A DNA stretch of 64,000 bases from CAZRHR01 sp964578885. GTDB taxonomy: Bacteria; Bacteroidota; Bacteroidia; CAIKAF01. Numbering within the stretch: the stretch's first letter is position 1; every line of letters begins with the position of its first letter. The translations under genes were made by a program, and so were the position numbers. The DNA lies in NCBI GenBank assembly GCA_964578885.1, contig CAZOEO010000007.1, positions 69,809-133,808 on the forward strand, written 5' to 3'. Under the pieces are notes generated by a model. That model saw nothing but the letters and a program-made list of their open reading frames with translations. It made no database searches and was not told the DNA's origin. Positions 62,568-64,000 of this stretch are shown in pieces.

Positions 62568-63789
62568 CCTGTATCTTTCCTACGACGGCATGACCGATCC
62601 CCTCGGCCAATCGCAGGTATTGCCCTATTTACAAGGTTTGGCAAAACAAGGTTGGGACATCACCCTGATGAGTTTCGAAAAACAAGATCGCTTTCTTCAA
62701 GAAAAGGCAACCATAGACCGCCTTACCAACGAAGCCGGAATTCATTGGATTCCTTTAACATACACCAAAAAACCACCCGTTTTATCCACCCTTTGGGACC
62801 TGTACAAGCTGTTCCAAACCGTAAAAAAAGAACATCGAAACCAGCCGTTTCAGTTGGTACACTGTCGCAGTTACATTACCGCTTTCGCCGGCTTGCACCT
62901 CAAAAAAAAGCATGGGGTACCTTTTCTTTTCGACATGCGAGGATTTTATGCCGACGAACGCGTGGAAGGCGGAATTTGGAACCTCAAAAATCCACTTTTC
63001 AAGCAGATTTATCAATTTTTCAAAGCAGCGGAACAAAAATTTCTCACCCAGGCAGATGCGGTGGTTTGCCTTACACACAAAGGAAAAACCGTCATGAAGG
63101 ATTTTCCAGGCGTTACGCAGGAGGTGTACGAAAAAATAGCGGTGATTCCCTGCTGCACCGACATGGAACATTTTTCCGACCGGCAGGTGCAACCCGCCAT
63201 GGTGGAAGCGTGGAAAAACAAACTCAACCTGCCTCCCGGCACCACACTTCTCGCCTATTTAGGATCCTTGGGCACCTGGTATTTGGTGGAAGACATGGTT
63301 CGCTTCGTGGCAGCGGCGCATGCAAGATATCCACAGCTTGTCTGGCTGATTATTACCCGGGACCAGCCTGATGAACTCTGGCGAGCAGCCGCCAAATATG
63401 GTTTGCCAAAAGATGCCATCCGGATTTTTCCGGCCAGGCGCGAAGAATTACCCAGTGTATTGTCGTTGGTAAAAGCCTCCTTATTTTTCATTCAGCCCTC
63501 CTTTTCCAAGCAAGCCTCCAGTCCCACCAAGCAAGGCGAGCTTATGGCCATGGGCATTCCCGTGATTTGCAACGCCGGAGTGGGCGATTCCGATTATTTG
63601 GTACGCAAATACCAGTCCGGCTATGTGATTGAAAAAATGGAAGATGCCGATTTCCAGCGGGCCCTGGATCATTGGGAGACCATCCTTCAGCCAGATGCAG
63701 AGGCCATTCGCCAGGGTGCGAACGCGTATTTTTCGCTGGAAAAAGGCGTGGCCACTTACGCCCATTTATACAAAACACTCACGAAATAA
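62560..63789 (+). CDS. Glycosyltransferase family 4
   Basis: This 409-residue GT-B enzyme begins MRSLYLSYDGMTDPLGQSQV, a form common in Bacteroidota GT4 enzymes, with YLGSLGTWYLVEDMVRF and a C-terminal donor site QASSPTKQGELMAMGIPVIC. It overlaps asnB by 8 nt and ends the plus-strand unit. The ATG at 62560 is chosen; the long upstream frame lies inside asnB. Confidence 0.87.
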   Translation: MRSLYLSYDGMTDPLGQSQVLPYLQGLAKQGWDITLMSFEKQDRFLQEKATIDRLTNEAGIHWIPLTYTKKPPVLSTLWDLYKLFQTVKKEHRNQPFQLVHCRSYITAFAGLHLKKKHGVPFLFDMRGFYADERVEGGIWNLKNPLFKQIYQFFKAAEQKFLTQADAVVCLTHKGKTVMKDFPGVTQEVYEKIAVIPCCTDMEHFSDRQVQPAMVEAWKNKLNLPPGTTLLAYLGSLGTWYLVEDMVRFVAAAHARYPQLVWLIITRDQPDELWRAAAKYGLPKDAIRIFPARREELPSVLSLVKASLFFIQPSFSKQASSPTKQGELMAMGIPVICNAGVGDSDYLVRKYQSGYVIEKMEDADFQRALDHWETILQPDAEAIRQGANAYFSLEKGVATYAHLYKTLTK

Positions 63790-64000
63790 GACCTTTGCAC
63801 GCGAAAATGCGTTTGCGTTTATAGGGCGCCTGCCGCTAAAAGTTTTTCCCCAAAGTTGGCGTTCGGTTTTTCCAACTCGTCGAAGCACCCGGGCGTTTCG
63901 ACAGGCGGCACCGCGTGCTCCGCTCAAAGTCCTCACAGCCGGCGACCCGCCCTGTTCAGGCGGCGGGTCGCCGGCCCTTCCGGGCTTCCGCTTCGCCCGC
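63790..64000 (+). other. GC-rich non-coding DNA at the right edge
   Basis: After the last stop the composition turns strongly GC-rich with many short Gly/Pro/Arg-codon-like runs but no convincing gene. It contains the palindrome at 63938-63975. The region continues beyond the window. Confidence 0.5.
63938..63975. repeat. Large GC-rich palindrome, possible extragenic repeat element
   Basis: GCCGGCGACCCGCC (63938-63951) and GGCGGGTCGCCGGC (63962-63975) form a perfect 14-bp stem around a 10-nt loop that itself holds CCTG-TT-CAGG. No T run follows. Composition differs from all other intergenic DNA in the window, which suggests a member of a dispersed repeat family. Confidence 0.6.

Noticed and set aside
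1..64000. tRNA, rRNA, transposase, integrase or phage genes
   Set aside because: No cloverleaf-like sequence, rRNA segment or mobile-element protein was recognised on either strand; an absence judged by eye.

Overview
The window is a chromosomal segment of a Bacteroidota bacterium. The evidence is a complete gldK-gldL-gldM-gldN core of the type IX secretion system (T9SS) and gliding machinery with a PorP/SprF protein, a large secreted protein with a T9SS C-terminal sorting domain, a DUF4294 protein, an UpxY-like NusG paralogue, and several matches to the phylum's promoter pattern (TTG, 17-23 nt, TAnnTTTG). No rRNA, tRNA, CRISPR array, insertion sequence or phage gene was seen. Genus and species cannot be named from the sequence.

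Layout. Positions 1-10.3 kb hold housekeeping and small exported proteins: the 3' part of a CCA-adding enzyme, miaA, ferritin, RNase Z, a fasciclin lipoprotein, a small lipoprotein, DUF4294, a polytopic GT-C-like protein, a threonine-synthase-like PLP enzyme with MarC, a secreted protein of unknown function, and a DUF985 cupin. Positions 10.3-16.2 kb (minus strand) hold porP/sprF-gldK-gldL-gldM-gldN. Positions 16.4-20.0 kb hold an arginase-fold protein with degraded metal sites and topA. Positions 20.1-26.5 kb hold a SUF iron-sulfur operon, sufA-B-C-D-S-E-T plus DUF1684. It is read from a promoter whose -7 element lies inside a perfect inverted repeat that looks like an operator. thiL is divergent from it.

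Positions 27.9-63.8 kb form a surface polysaccharide locus. A long minus-strand run starts with an ABC exporter (wzm, wzt) at 56.8 kb. It continues through about 19 closely packed or overlapping genes: glycosyltransferases of families 2, 4 and 61, a VioA/VioF-type pair for an N-formylated 4-amino sugar, an MBOAT O-acyltransferase with an SGNH-like partner, PIG-L, GNAT and WbqC proteins, and a WbpG/HisF/HisH set for an acetamidino group. The HisH part is fused to a GT4 glycosyltransferase. A second minus-strand run (34.1-27.9 kb) has WbpB-, WbpD- and WbpE-like genes for a 2,3-diamino hexuronic acid. The two runs are separated by one plus-strand FkbM methyltransferase gene.

On the plus strand at 57.2-63.8 kb lie a T9SS cargo protein of about 1000 residues, an UpxY-like antiterminator, an AsnB/WbpS-like amidotransferase and a GT4 enzyme. 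The right edge enters GC-rich non-coding DNA with a strong palindrome.

The parts suggest a cell that assembles an amidinated or amidated diamino-uronic acid glycan, exports it by an ABC transporter, and secretes proteins by T9SS. In Porphyromonas, T9SS cargo is attached to a glycan through a Wbp-pathway sugar, so a link between the glycan and cargo anchoring here is plausible but unproven. The least familiar single item is the GT4-HisH fusion.
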